DNA of 64,000 nucleotides from Catonia carolina (GCA_035578175.1 JAQMRL010000006.1:59699001-59763000), one strand, 5' to 3'; shown: positions 10,102 through 20,428, counted from the first letter of the stretch. Notes: generated by a model from the letters alone, not told the origin. Program-made: numbers and translations.

Positions 10102-11211
10102 TTTTTACTTTCTCTTGCTTAGCCTATATAAATATATATAAAAGAAAGTAACTTATTGTTTTCATGTCAATTTTTTTGAAATCAAGTTTTCACCGGATCT
10201 ACACATTTTCAGACCCCCTGAACCCAAAAAACATGTTTTTAGCAATTGGTGTGTGTGTGTGTGAACAGAATATTTCAAGAACGGGACATCGTACAAAGAA
10301 ACTTAAGTTTCAAGTTGAAACTTGAAACTTAAGTTAGTGCCACTAGAGAACCCGACACGAACATTTCCACCAAAATCGCTAAAACGGGAGTAGTAGTTTA
10401 TTAGTGTTATTTTTTACTTTTTTGCGATTTTCTCAATAACGGCTTCTACGATTTTATTTAAAATCGCCTCATTTACTACATTCTTTATCCTCTACAAAAT
10501 AAGGTAGACGCCTTGTCTGCTGAAATTCTTTGGGAGGCTGTACTCTCGTAGAAAAAAATGTTTTTTAAAGATTGCTGCCTTAAAATGCATTAGCGCAAAA
10601 CTGTATATAATAAAAATTGTTGACAATTTAAAAATCTACCAGGTCTACTTTTATTTCAATTTTTTTTTTTTTTTTTTTTTTATTGAGTGATGATGCCTAC
10701 ATAAGCCTTGGGCTTGTGCGTAGGTAATGATATGTGGTGATTTACAGATGAAAAAATGCCAGACCTGACCGGGAATCGAACCCGGGACCCCGACATAGTA
10801 GCCACTTGCGCTGACCACTACACCACGGGCCGGCCAAATTTCTTTGCATAACGCTTAGTTTAGCGGTGATTTATGATTTTCTGTTTTTTTTTTCACCAAA
10901 ATGCGTAAAAAAATCATTTTTTAAGATTTCGGCCTTAGTATGCATTTTACGACAAAAGTGTAGCCTATGTAATAAAATTTATAGAAAATTAAAAAATCTA
11001 CAACTTTTGTTGAAGCATTTTTCTCTACAGAGCCAAATTTAGCGTGAAAGAGTGATTTTCCGTATTATTAAGCCAAACAGGTTGGTTTTTATTTTGCATC
11101 ATTGACTCATGATTAAAATTAGGTTATGTTGTTCGTTTATTTCTTACGTTAGGTTATATTATTAATTATTTGCATTGGCATGGAAAGTTGTGTGAGTGTT
11201 TCGCACAAAAT
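10102..11211 (+). mobile_element. HL1 copy B, with a nested SINE
   Basis: It begins TTTTTACTTTCTCTTGC and ends in GGCATGGAAAGTTGTGTGAG with a slightly decayed hairpin. A short (GT)n tract is at about 10250-10262. Two internal tandem units start near 10550 and 10915. The copy is split by a reverse-oriented SINE at about 10661-10835; removing it restores the HL1 order. Confidence 0.85.
10661..10835 (-). mobile_element. SINE2-headed SINE nested in HL1
   Basis: The minus strand starts GGCCGGCCCGTGGTGTAGTG and shows a clear B box (GGTTCGATTCCCGG) and the GTCAGGTCTGGCATTTTTTC body. The tail differs from the other SINE2 copies (CCTACGCACAAGCCCAAGGC region) and ends in a poly-A read as 22 T on the plus strand. 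It is a tail variant of the family. Confidence 0.85.
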
Positions 11212-12424
11212 TTTTAATAAAAAGTTAAAAACCTGTAACCCATATTGAAAATGAATTTAAAAAATTTTGAAAATTTCGTGCTTAATTCTACAGGTATAAG
11301 CTCAAAATGAAATCACCGAAGAAGCATTGAAGACACGATTTTCAGTGCTTTTAGCATTCTAAAAAATAATCTGGATACGATGAGAATATCCAGACAAGGA
11401 ATTTTAAAACGAGCAGAATTCTGTGTTAAAAAAAGTAATGAACGACATTTTGAACTGTTGTTAAAAAAGCAAGATCTTAATTATGTATTAACTTTATTTC
11501 CTATTTTTTTTTATTTTAAGATATTTCTGGACATTAGAAAAAGCTATTATTCTTCCTGTATAAAAATTAACTCATTTTCTTAGCTAAGTTTTAGATATTT
11601 TTATGTTAATAAAATTTGAATTTTGCTACTTAATTTTGTTTTTTAGTTGACTATTTGCAGCAATATTTTCAGAATTAAATTTTCTACAAGTTTTATTTAA
11701 AACCATTATGGTTTTATTGCCCATTTAACAAAGTTATTTTACGATAGACACAAAAACACCCCTTTATTTCCCCCTTATTTCCCTTTATCTTCCCAAGATA
11801 TCTCAATAACTACTGAAGATATGGTATGAGACCTGTTTTTTTTTCACTTTTTCAGTCAAAAACTATAAGAAACCACAATTTTTGACAGTTAATTAACAGC
11901 CTAAAATTTTCATTAAAAACTTATTTTATGGGATGAGCCGAAATCCGGGTGAAATCTTTCCCTAACGAAGCATTTCCGGACCTGTGTTTATACGAAGTTT
12001 TTTTTTTATTTTTAATTTAGATTCATCTCCCGAAATATTTCCGTTTCTTCGTAAATCACTCTGTATTACTTGTCCGTTAACGCTTGACGTCCGTAATTTT
12101 CATCCGATTTCAACCAAACTCAGTTATAATGTTTTCTTTAGATAATATAAGGGTGACTTTTTAACGACCAATTTGGACCACAGGTTGTGGGAGTTTTATC
12201 TGAATGTAAACAGACTTGCAAATATTATTGTTAGTATTACTTCCACCAAAACGGATTATATAACTAACAATTTAGAAATTATTGTTTCTTTTAAATACAC
12301 ATAGTACACGTAGGAACGGAAGGAGATTCTAGCAATTTTCTTCGCAATATTTTCTTTTCGTATGGTAAGCGAAAATTTTATTTAAGTCCCTAGATGCACT
12401 GTTTATTAGGAGTGACGGAGCAAG
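11212..12424. other. Non-coding; possibly a very old unidentified element in 11930-12340
   Basis: From about 11930 to 12340 the sequence is more complex than its surroundings (GGGATGAGCCGAAATCCGGG, GTCCGTAATTTTCATCCGAT). It has no frame or repeat partner in the window that I can see. The rest is AT-rich spacer. Confidence 0.35.
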
Positions 12425-12583
12425 GCGGTTTTTTTGTTTTAGGTACAACTGTTATGCACGTTGAGGTTAATGCAGAAAGTGGAAGGCGATAGATAAAAAT
12501 TAGTGGTGAAACAATTACACCGGGAATCGAATCCAGGACCCCTGGCAGTGAAGCCAGTTGCGCTGATCACTGCACCAACGAGG
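12425..12583 (-). mobile_element. SINE2-type copy
   Basis: The minus strand reads GCCTCGTTGGTGCAGTGATC, then the B box GGATTCGATTCCCGG, then a tail with TGCATTAACC and an A-rich end. It lies head to head with the tRNA-like copy that follows. Confidence 0.75.
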
Positions 12584-12585
12584 CA

Positions 12586-12690
12586 AGGTGTGGCCCAGTG
12601 GTCTAGTGCATTAGATTACACAGAAATATGAATCGCAAGGTCGTGGGTTTGAATTCTGACAGGATCTGAAATATTTTTCTCATTTAAGAT
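12586..12690 (+). mobile_element. tRNA-like SINE head
   Basis: GGTGTGGCCCAGTGGTCTAG is followed about 45 bases later by GGGTTTGAATTCTGACAGG, spaced like the A and B boxes of a tRNA-derived promoter. The acceptor ends do not pair, so it is SINE-derived and not a tRNA gene. The tail is not clear. Confidence 0.6.
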
Positions 12691-13230
12691 CTCCGATATT
12701 GTTCTGTATCCCAAATAATCGATAATAATCAAATTATTGATTAAATTATCTAAATGCAAAAAATTAATCGAAGAAGTCAGCTTACTTTACGCAGCTGACT
12801 GCGTGACGGGCTTTTACTGTTATAAAATGTGTAGTGTAATAGTTTTTAAATGAGGTTGGCAGTGAAATGCAATTTTAACCTTGAAGGTTATATGAGCCAG
12901 CTGATAATCAAGGTTGCAGTGTTACAACGTAATACATTATTACTTTAATACAGTAATGTATTATCGGCACGCTTCTAGCGTCCGTTTCTGTCAGTATTCA
13001 TTTAATTATTTATTTATTGTAATAATTGTTTTTTTATTTTGCTTTTAGTCGACCATTTTATCGTCAATTTTTATGTTTATAATTTTTGTATTGACATACA
13101 AAAAAAATATAATTGATTGTAACCTAAATGAAATAGTTTCAAATGTTTTGACTTATTTTACCGGTATCTGCACGCTATTTAGAAGAATAAAAGACTTTTT
13201 TCCCAGTTCGATCTCAGCTCAGCTAAGCTT
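12691..13230. other. AT-rich spacer
   Basis: No gene or repeat was recognised. Confidence 0.45.
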
Positions 13231-13304
13231 AATCATTTGTTGGACTCTATGAAGACTAAGTGGTACAGTTGAGTGGAAGTTTTCTTTGTGTCATATGTAT
13301 ATTT
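13231..13304 (+). repeat. Left copy of a 74-bp direct repeat flanking SINE3
   Basis: It starts AATCATTTGTTGGACTCTAT and ends TCATATGTATATTT. The partner is at 13629-13703, with about four differences. The two bracket a complete SINE3. Confidence 0.92.
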
Positions 13305-13628
13305 AACCCACCGGCTTGGTCTAGAGGTAAGTCGTCGCCAAAATCAGCTGTTGAACAGCTGATTTTCGGAGACGAAGGTTCCTGGTTCAAATCCTAGTAA
13401 AGGTAGTTACTTTTATACGGATTTGAATGCTAGACAGTGGTTACCGGTGTACTTTGATGGTTGGGGTTCAATTAACCATACTCTCTCAGGAATTGTCGGC
13501 CTGAGTCTGTACAAGACTACACCTCATTTACACGCCATACATATCATCCTCATCTCATTGGGTTATGGGGTTGCTTATTGTTCAGAATTGAACAGATTGC
13601 AACGTACACTTATTAGGAATTAAAAAAA
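13305..13628 (+). mobile_element. SINE3, full-length copy
   Basis: This 324-bp element starts AACCCACCGGCTTGGTCTAG and ends GGAATTAAAAAAAAA. It has a B-box-like GGTTCAAATCC at 13384-13394. A near-perfect palindrome (13-base arms AAAATCAGCTGTT, one-base spacer) lies at 13340-13366, between the A- and B-box regions. The body includes ACTTTGATGGTTGGGGTTCA and CCTCATCTCATTGGGTTATG. It is the best-preserved copy of the family here. The 66-codon frame across it is not a gene. Confidence 0.9.
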
Positions 13629-13703
13629 AATCATTTGTTGGACTCTATGAAGACTACAGTGGTACAGTTGTATGGAAGTTTTCTTTGTGTCATATGTATA
13701 TTT
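13629..13703 (+). repeat. Right copy of the 74-bp direct repeat
   Basis: It is the partner of 13231-13304. The differences are a one-base change in length after GAAGACTA and a GAG/TAT change after CAGTT. Confidence 0.92.
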
Positions 13704-14248
13704 TTTGTTTTGTTTTACGTCTGATTGTTTTGCAATTTCTGCTAATGCAGACGGTGTTTCGTATAAAATACAATTTTTAAAAATTCTGGAAATCTTCAGC
13801 TGTTTACTGACCCATTCAGAAATTTGGGTGTTGTATAGATTTTAGAACGCAAAAAACGATAATGTCCCTGCCGAAATCGTGTTTAAAATCCTTGATGTAA
13901 AAAATACAACTAATTTTAAATCTCAGTAATTATTCAGGAATAAACTAGACGGTTTGGTGACCTAATTTTTAAAATTTACTTAAAAATTGAAGTAAAATTC
14001 TTCTCATTTTTCGTTAACCACTTTTTATTTGTATTAGGTATTTGTTATTTTTTTCCGTTGTGATTAGTTGCATTCCGTTGGCTTATAAACCGTCGAAGAT
14101 TGAGTTTTCTTTAGTGAACGAACGTTTATGTGTTATCTCCGTTATACCAGTGAAAAGTCTCCACTAGACTTCCGAACATAGTGGTGGTCCTTCAGCAGTA
14201 TTTGTTTTTTTTAATTATAAGTTAAAATCGAAAATCAATCTCTTAACA
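13704..14248. other. AT-rich spacer
   Basis: No gene or repeat was recognised. Confidence 0.4.
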
Positions 14249-14394
14249 GAGGATTATAAGTATGACGTTTAAATGAGTACAGACTTAGGCCGACGATTCC
14301 TGAGAAAGTATAGTTAATTAAACCCTAACCATCAAAGTACACCGGTAACCACTGTCTAGTATTCAAATTCGTATAAAAGTAATTACCTTTACTT
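14249..14394 (-). mobile_element. SINE3 partial copy
   Basis: Only the middle of SINE3 is present (plus strand GTACACCGGTAACCACTGTC and GTATTCAAATTCGTATAAAA). It ends against the poly-T of the next copy, so the next SINE3 probably inserted into it. Confidence 0.75.
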
Positions 14395-14708
14395 TTTTTT
14401 TAATTTTTAATGTGTATACGTTGCAATCTGTTCAATTCAGAACAATAAGCAACCCCATGACCCAATGAGATGAAGATGATGTGTATGACGTGTAAATGAG
14501 ATGTAGTCTTGTACAGACCCAGGGCGACCATTTTTGAGAGAGTATGGTCGATTGAACTCCAACCAACAAAGTACACCGGTAACCACTGTCTAGTATTCAA
14601 ATCCGTATAAAAATAACTACCTTTACTAGGATTTGAACCAGGAACCTTTGTCTCCGAAATCAGCTGACTAGTAGCGACGACTTTACCTCTAGACCAACTC
14701 GGTGGGTA
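14395..14708 (-). mobile_element. SINE3 copy
   Basis: A near-complete copy, with poly-A (plus-strand T run at 14393-14400) and head CCCACCGAGTTGGTCTAGAG on the minus strand. The central palindrome is largely lost (CAGCTGACTAGTAGC). Confidence 0.85.
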
Positions 14709-14733
14709 CTTTTTTTTCAAAATAATATTATTA

Positions 14734-14809
14734 ACCTTCGCCTCCAAGAATCAGCTGTTAAACAGCTGATTCGTGATAACGACTTTACCAAAAGATCAAC
14801 CCGGTGGGT
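14734..14809 (-). mobile_element. SINE3 head fragment with intact palindrome
   Basis: Only the tRNA-like head remains. The palindrome arms GAATCAGCTGTT at 14748-14759 and 14761-14772 are perfect with a one-base spacer. Confidence 0.75.
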
Positions 14810-14897
14810 TTACCATTAAATTAAAAAAACGGATATTTTACTTACTCAATTACCTAGTAAAAAGTCGTTTTATTAACACACTAATTAGCACAATTTA

Positions 14898-15345
14898 TTT
14901 TTGTCTTCAGTCTCGCGACTGGTTTGATGCAGTTCTGGTCTGGGTTCGAATCCCATTTAGGCACGGCATATTTTCATACGTTATAAAACAAATCGTTTCA
15001 TCCTTCACCGTCTGCATTAGCAGTAATTGCAGAACAGTCGGACGTTAAAAAAAATCTCCAAGCTGTTCTATCTTGCGCAAGTCGTTTCATATCTTCATAC
15101 CTGTAACACCCTACATCTTTTGTAATTTGCTTTATATATTTTAATCTTTGCCTCTCCCTACAATTAACTCCCTCAATATTACCCTCCATTATTGATAGCC
15201 CAATAGCCCAATACCTGGATGTCTTAAGATATGCCCCACTAGCCTATCCTTTCTTCTGGTAAGATGCTTCCATATACTTCTTTTTTCATCCACTCGCCTA
15301 AGAACCTCTAAATTACTTATTTTGTCCACCCACCTAATCTAAACA
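14898..15345 (-). pseudogene. L-E LINE C-terminal tail and 3' end, split by a SINE
   Basis: On the minus strand, translation gives IKQITKDVGCYRYEDMKRLA followed by QDRTAWR, the closing residues of a non-LTR retrotransposon ORF, preceded by MEGNIEGVNC. The 3' end on the plus strand is GTCTTCAGTCTCGCGACTGG, a stem-loop, then TTTGATGCAG. A 5'-truncated SINE1 sits inside at about 14937-15053 and separates the 3' hairpin from the ORF end. Other copies lie at 24828-25262 and 28265-28524. Frameshifts are present. Confidence 0.8.
14937..15053 (+). mobile_element. SINE1, 5'-truncated, nested in L-E
   Basis: It begins in the B box (GGGTTCGAATCCC) and continues through CACGGCATATTTTCATACGT to CAGAACAGTCGGACGTTAAA and an A-run. 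Confidence 0.8.
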
Positions 15346-16007
15346 TAATATCTAACAAAAAACCCATTTTTTTATTTTTTTCTTAATTTACATCTTTCCC
15401 AAAAGTTCAATTAATTTAGAAATGTAATTGAAATTCTTCGATCACTAAAACTTATAGAAAACAAAATTTTTTAAAAATCTAGTTAAAACCAAACAAAAAC
15501 TTCATTACACCTGTTTAATTTATGATAATTGTTAACTAATATTTTAAAATATTAAATCCTGTATTATTTAAAGTTGACAGGTTTTAGGGAATGTTATTAT
15601 TTCAAAAATGATAAAGTGTTTGTGTTTTTTGTCGTAAAAATTGTTGTTTAAATTTTTAAATAATAATATAATTAAAAAAACTCTTTTGTAAATAAAATTA
15701 CTTACTCGCTTGTTTTTCTTTATTCTTTTTGTTTGTTGGGACAATGCTTTACTAAAGATTAGAAAGTTAGTTAATTGGTAGCTGAACATTATTTGTTTAG
15801 GTACTATACTATTTAGTAATGAGACGGGAGTAAAATGTTTATTTTATTTATTTATTTTTTATACTATTGTTATTATTGTGAGGTTTTTGTTGACTTAAAT
15901 AAATGATGGATGAAATATTTATTAAGTGTTTTGTTCCTTTATTTATTTAGTAGAGTCATTTTTAATCCGTTTATTTGCAATTTTTTCACAATAATGTAAA
16001 ATATCTG
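15346..16007. other. AT-rich spacer
   Basis: A 73-codon frame at 15568-15789 on the minus strand is Lys/Phe/Ile-rich background. Nothing is supported here. Confidence 0.45.
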
Positions 16008-16562
16008 GTATGAAACACTCATATGATTTCTCTTGCCAATTAAATAATAAATTTTTTTTTTAATCCGTAATGTGTGTACGTTGCAATCTGTTCAATTCAG
16101 AACAATAAGCAACCCCATGACCCAATGAGATGAGGATGATATGTATGACGTGTAAATGAAGTGTAGTCTTGTACAAACTCTGGTCGACCATTCCTGAGGG
16201 AGTATGGTTAATTGAACCCCAACCATCAAAGTACACCGGTAACCACCGCCTAGCATTCGAATCCGTATAAAAGTAACTACCTTTACTAGGATTTGAACCA
16301 GGAATCTTCGTCTCCGAAAATTAGCTGTTAAACAGCTGATTTTGGCGACGACTTTGCCTCTAGACCAACTCGGTGGGTCGATGAAAAATATAACTTACTA
16401 AAAAGTTTAGTAGGTTAGGTTAATAATTTGAATCGTGAGTGAATGGTACTAAACGAAAATCAACTTCTGTAGAACTTAAAATTGCAGAAAATCACTAATT
16501 GACGCTAAACTATGTTCTGTAGAAAAAAAATGCTTTAAATAAAAGTTGCAGCTAGATGTTTC
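16008..16562 (-). mobile_element. HL1 copy J, left part (carries SINE3)
   Basis: Read on the minus strand it ends in GGCAAGAGAAAT and a TCATACCAGATA hairpin end. The interior at 16400-16562 matches HL1 (GACGCTAAACTATGTTCTGT). It is interrupted first by SINE3 at 16052-16378 and then, at 16563, by the L-C insertion. The copy resumes at 18741. Confidence 0.75.
16052..16378 (-). mobile_element. SINE3 copy nested in HL1
   Basis: Full length, with a plus-strand T-run at the left and CCGAGTTGG at the head on the minus strand. The palindrome near 16317-16343 is nearly intact. Confidence 0.85.
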
Positions 16563-17238
16563 ACTCAAATAATACACTCAAGTAATCTCTGATAACCACT
16601 CAAAACATCTACAACAAGAAATGTCTGTCAACCAAAACTAAACTAAGACACTACTAAACAGTGGTTCTCCCAGGAATCCACTATTCCAGCGAAACGTTAT
16701 TGGGGCCATATCGCGTAGGAGACACTGATAGAATTGAGAAAATAGAAATAAGAATACTTAGAAAGTGCATGTACAAAAGGCACATCGTGGAAGGACAGTG
16801 GCGGTTAATCCTAAACAAAGAAATCTACAAACTAATCCCCCCCACAAACAAATAACTTTAGAAAGAAAAGAATATCATTCCTAGGACTTATATTCGGAGC
16901 CGAAAAGTCCAGACTTGTGAACCGGCTAATCAACCATTTTTGGAATAAGGTGTCGAGACCTAGGTGGCTGAGGGATTTACAGCGGGATATAGAGGAACTT
17001 GGAATCACTAAACAAGACCTGCTAACAAAATCAGCTAAGTACAACCAACTAGTCAAGAATAATATAGTTACATTCGAACCAAAAACCAGAAGAGTGTACA
17101 ACTGGATGTTTACCGACGAAGGCCGGAAACAGAGATCGGAACGTGTTAAGAAAATGTGGGCCAAACGAAAGGAAGCCACGCTTAGGAGAGCGCGCTTTTC
17201 AAAGAAACCCAACTCTGGAATAGACCTAAACTTGAACT

Positions 17239-18700
17239 CAGTGGCGGATCCAGACTTTACGGGGCCCTGGGCAATTGACTTTGGTGGGGCCCTACTTACC
17301 GGGGGGTCCCCCAGGATTTTTTTATGATTAGCCCTAAAAATGCGTTTTTCATGTGTTTTTTTTAACTAGTTAGCTGTGTTTGACCAACTTATAAAGCTGA
17401 CCTTATTTGTGTATAGTGGTTTCTTCTTCTTCTTCTTTCTCTCTCCCCATGTGCCTTACAGCGTCGGGGTAGTCTCGGACAACTTCCTCCATTGTACTCT
17501 ATCCGCCGCCAATCGTCTCATTTGCCCTAGGGCCATGCCTCTTTCCTCTCCCAATCTTCGTATGTGCTCATCATATGAGTATCGTGGACGTCCTCTTTTC
17601 CTACTCCCGCCAACGATTACGTTTGCATACTGCTTGGCTTTCCTTTCGTCATCCATTCTTTGTATGTGACCCCACCATCCCAATTGTTTTCTATCTATTA
17701 CTTCCTTCACATCCTTCATTCCTATTTCCTCCCTGATTCTTTCACTTCTTACTCTATCTCTCAATGTCTTCCCAGCTGTCCTTCTATGGCACTTCATTGC
17801 AACTGCCCTGATTCTGCTCATTTGTTGTTGCTTCAAGGGCCAGCTTTCTGCACCATACAGGACTATTGGTTCAATATATAGTGGTTTCTAATGTACTAAA
17901 TTTACATCCTGAAAGTTTTATCAGCTGGCACTAGGCCTATATGTAGTACGCATTGACTGATTTTTTTTATACAAAATAATGCGTTTTCTGGGTCCGCCAC
18001 TGTATGAATATCCATAGATATAGCTATAATAGTAATTATAGGCAATATCCTTGGTTTATTACTGACTGACAGTTTTCGATTTATGACCGATTTCTTTATT
18101 TCTAGCACAGAAGCACGTAGGCCGACCTATCTTTCAATCGTTTACTTGAGTTATGGAGGGGCCCCGCACTTATGGATCAGCTTTCTTTAGACCTCTGCGG
18201 CTCGAATTTTCTATAGATTAAAAATATTCCATTCTCTATTCAATCCGAGCCACTTTAGGCCCCGGAGAGGTCTACAACCATTTGTCAACAAATGATAACA
18301 AGAAATATCTGATTTTGGTTTTATTTAAGTATTTTAAATTGATTCACTATTTGCTTGCTTCTGGGTCTGGTTTAAGGGGTCGCGATTCTAACTGACCTGC
18401 GTTTTTTCGGTTAGGTCCGAATTGCAGGGCCCCGCTGACTCGCCCGGCCCATTTCTGCGGGCTTCTCTAAGTATTTCACACTGATGCAATAACTTCGGAG
18501 TGATAAATTTCAATATAAAAGATTTCTATCACTCTTTTACTCTTTACTCGCTTATGGGCTGGTTGAGCTTAAAAGGGCCTCGCGCTTCTAACCGACCGAT
18601 CCGACCTGCGTTTTGTTAGGTCCAGGCCGCGCCGCGGGGCCCCGCGCCTAGCGGGGCCCCGGGCGGTTGCCCGGCTCGCCCGGCCCTGGATCCGCCCCTG
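17239..18700. mobile_element. hAT-type element, 1462 bp, perfect 8-bp target duplication
   Basis: The left end CAGTGGCGGATCCAG and the reverse complement of the right end CAGGGGCGGATCCAG agree at 14 of 15 bases. CTTGAACT lies immediately outside both ends (17231-17238 and 18701-18708). It sits at the stop codon of L-C. The right half is GC-rich, with GGGGCCCC blocks and two diverged internal repeats (about 18345-18450 and 18535-18640, sharing CTAACYGACC and GACCTGCGTTTT). A further end-like sequence at 17988-18002 suggests a composite or rearranged element. No hAT transposase is encoded, and the L-B LINE tail has inserted inside it. Confidence 0.88.
17425..17876 (-). pseudogene. L-B LINE C-terminal tail inserted in the hAT, 13-bp target duplication
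   Basis: The minus strand has an uninterrupted 126-codon frame with CHRRTAGKTLRDRVRSERIR, LGWWGHIQRMDDERKAKQYA and GSRKRGRPRYSYDEHIRR. This is the conserved C-terminal block of an insect LINE reverse-transcriptase ORF. It ends after ETTPTL, followed by a GAA-repeat tail (plus-strand TTC repeats at 17421-17436). The direct repeat TATAGTGGTTTCT at 17412-17424 and 17877-17889 is the target duplication. It is 5'-truncated, but the surviving frame is open, so the insertion is relatively young. Confidence 0.88.
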
Positions 18701-18740
18701 CTTGAACTAGAGTGATCCTGCGAGGTCTCAAAAGTAAAAA

Positions 18741-18845
18741 AAAAGTTGTAGCTAGGTGTTTCGTTTTCCTATAACTTTGATTGTATACATTTTTGTCGTA
18801 AAATGCATACTCAGACCACAATCTTAGAAATTTCAATTTTTTTAC
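18741..18845 (-). mobile_element. HL1 copy J, right part
   Basis: It continues the HL1 interior broken at 16562 (CCTATAACTTTGATTGTATA, then TTTTGTCGTAAAATGCATAC). The first 22 bases are the duplicated target of L-C. The 5' half of the element is missing. Confidence 0.75.
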
Positions 18846-19701
18846 CAATTTTAACGAATAAAACAATTGAATATTGAACCAAAATTAAAACAGTACGGTA
18901 ACGTAAAAGTGATAAGATAATACATTATTTGCTTAAAAACAGTCAACGCATCCTAATACGTCCTGTATTACGGTTGCAATGAGTGTAAGAGTATACTGTA
19001 AGCTTTACGAGATAGAAAGTTAATTAGAACTAACACAAAATTTTACAGTCCTATCCGTAACACAATAAAATAACAATATTTCATTTCGATTATGTTTATA
19101 TTACATTTATAATTAATTGCAGCCATTGTGTTCGTCATTGCCTTTTATCGATTTCACATTGTCTTGGCTTGTCCATTTTTATTCTTCGTAGCCCCCATTC
19201 TTTACCATCCGAGAAAACGTATTATGGTACTGATTTAAGAAAGAATTGTCTTTAAAATTGTTACAAAGAACATTGTTTAAAAAATTAGATCTTTGATTTG
19301 TTTATTAGATGCTGTTAAGTAAGTTTGCTACTAAAAAATAAATAAATAAAACCTTTCCCTTAAACTTTTTGAGCAAACAATACCCGCAATAGTAAATTGC
19401 TCCAGTTAATAGATCGATCTTGATGGAGTTTTTTAAAAAAAACAGGAAAATCTCTTCTAAACTATTGTGTGGTTCCAAGCTCCGTGTAGTTACGGGGCGA
19501 AGGGTACGGGTGAGGTACAATAAATGAGTGACGCATGCTGGGAGAACGATTGTTGTTTTACTCTGATACAAAACATTCGTTTTCAAACTTTCCGTGTTTA
19601 ACATTTATTTGTTTGTATTTATTACATTTATTTATTTACATATTTTCATATGAATTGGTAAGTTAAACAAATAATGAATCCGACTAAGTTAATAACCCGG
19701 T
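18846..19701. other. AT-rich spacer
   Basis: A 99-codon frame on the minus strand at 19305-19604 has no recognisable motif. No gene is supported. Confidence 0.45.
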
Positions 19702-19712
19702 AGGTATTTGTT

Positions 19713-20240
19713 GTGCAAGGGAGAATAGCAATCCGGAAATTGAACCCGATTTTATGGTCTGCAAAAATGCACATGAATACAAAAGTCCAGTTGTACCACA
19801 CTATTGTGGAGCCAATAACAACTTATGGGGCAGAGTGCTGGCAAATAACATCAAAAATAGACAGCCAGCTTAAAGCAATTGAAATGGACTTTCTGCGCCG
19901 TTCATGTAGAGTGTCCAGGTTGGACCATATCCGGAATGACGTCATCAGGAAAAGAGCTCATGTAGAAGATACCATTGTGGATAGGATAGAGAGACGACAA
20001 CTGATATGGTATGGTCATGTGCAGAGAATGGGTGATGAGAGGTGGCCAAAAAGAATGTTGTTTTATGTCCCAACCAACAGAAGGAAGAAAGGTAGACCAA
20101 GGAAAACGTGGGAAAAGGGAATACAGGAAGCCATGAGGGAGAGAGGGATGGATGAGGGTGATTGGGAGGATAGAAGAGAATGGAGATTGAAGTGCGGGAA
20201 GCGGCGCCGGCCGTAGGAACCCCGGAAAAAAAAAAAAAAA
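19713..20240 (+). pseudogene. L-A LINE, young 5'-truncated insertion with poly-A and 11-bp target duplication
   Basis: This is a 167-codon open frame, starting at the truncation point, that covers the C-terminal part of a non-LTR retrotransposon ORF. Motifs include QLYHTIVEPITTYGAECWQI, FLRRSCRVSRLDHIRNDVIR, RRQLIWYGHVQRM and the basic end KCGKRRRP. The stop TAG is followed by a short AACCCCGG 3' end and 15-16 A. AGGTATTTGTT occurs at 19702-19712 and 20241-20251 as the target duplication. The absence of stops and the clean poly-A mark it as one of the youngest retro-insertions here. It lacks the polymerase core, so it encodes no complete function. Confidence 0.92.
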
Positions 20241-20405
20241 AGGTATTTGTTAAATTAATGCGCCGGAAGATAAGAATATTTTTTTAGTCTAGTAAGTACC
20301 ACTACAAAATGCATCAGCTGTGAAACACTACTAACTCATTCATTTTCCCACTACTACAACAACGCACTGCATTCCTTTCAACTGCACGGAGCTGGGACTC
20401 GAGCA

Positions 20406-20428
20406 ATAATAATAATAATAATAATAAG
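20406..20428 (+). repeat. (AAT)n microsatellite
   Basis: About 7.5 AAT units. Confidence 0.95.

Larger units (their letters stand above)
16563..18740 (+). pseudogene. L-C LINE 3' end with a 22-bp target duplication, split by a hAT element
   Basis: This is a 5'-truncated non-LTR retrotransposon tail. The first ORF segment (16661-16855) contains IEKIEIRILRKCMYKRHIVE, and the second (from about 16860 to 17238) reads ISFLGLIFGAEKSRLVNRLI and WLRDLQRDIEELGITKQDLL. The frames join through a one-base shift at a C7 run near 16840. Reading across the hAT insertion, the ORF would end in a TAG completed at 18710. A short 3' UTR and A-rich tail follow (18731-18744). The flanking direct repeats at 16541-16562 and 18741-18762 (AAAAGTTG, one variable base, AGCTAG) are 22 bp with two mismatches. 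That makes this a true retrotransposition event into HL1. Confidence 0.85.

Noticed and set aside
17376..17881. Two plus-strand frames in the hAT region
   Set aside because: They are antisense to the L-B LINE ORF at 17456-17836.
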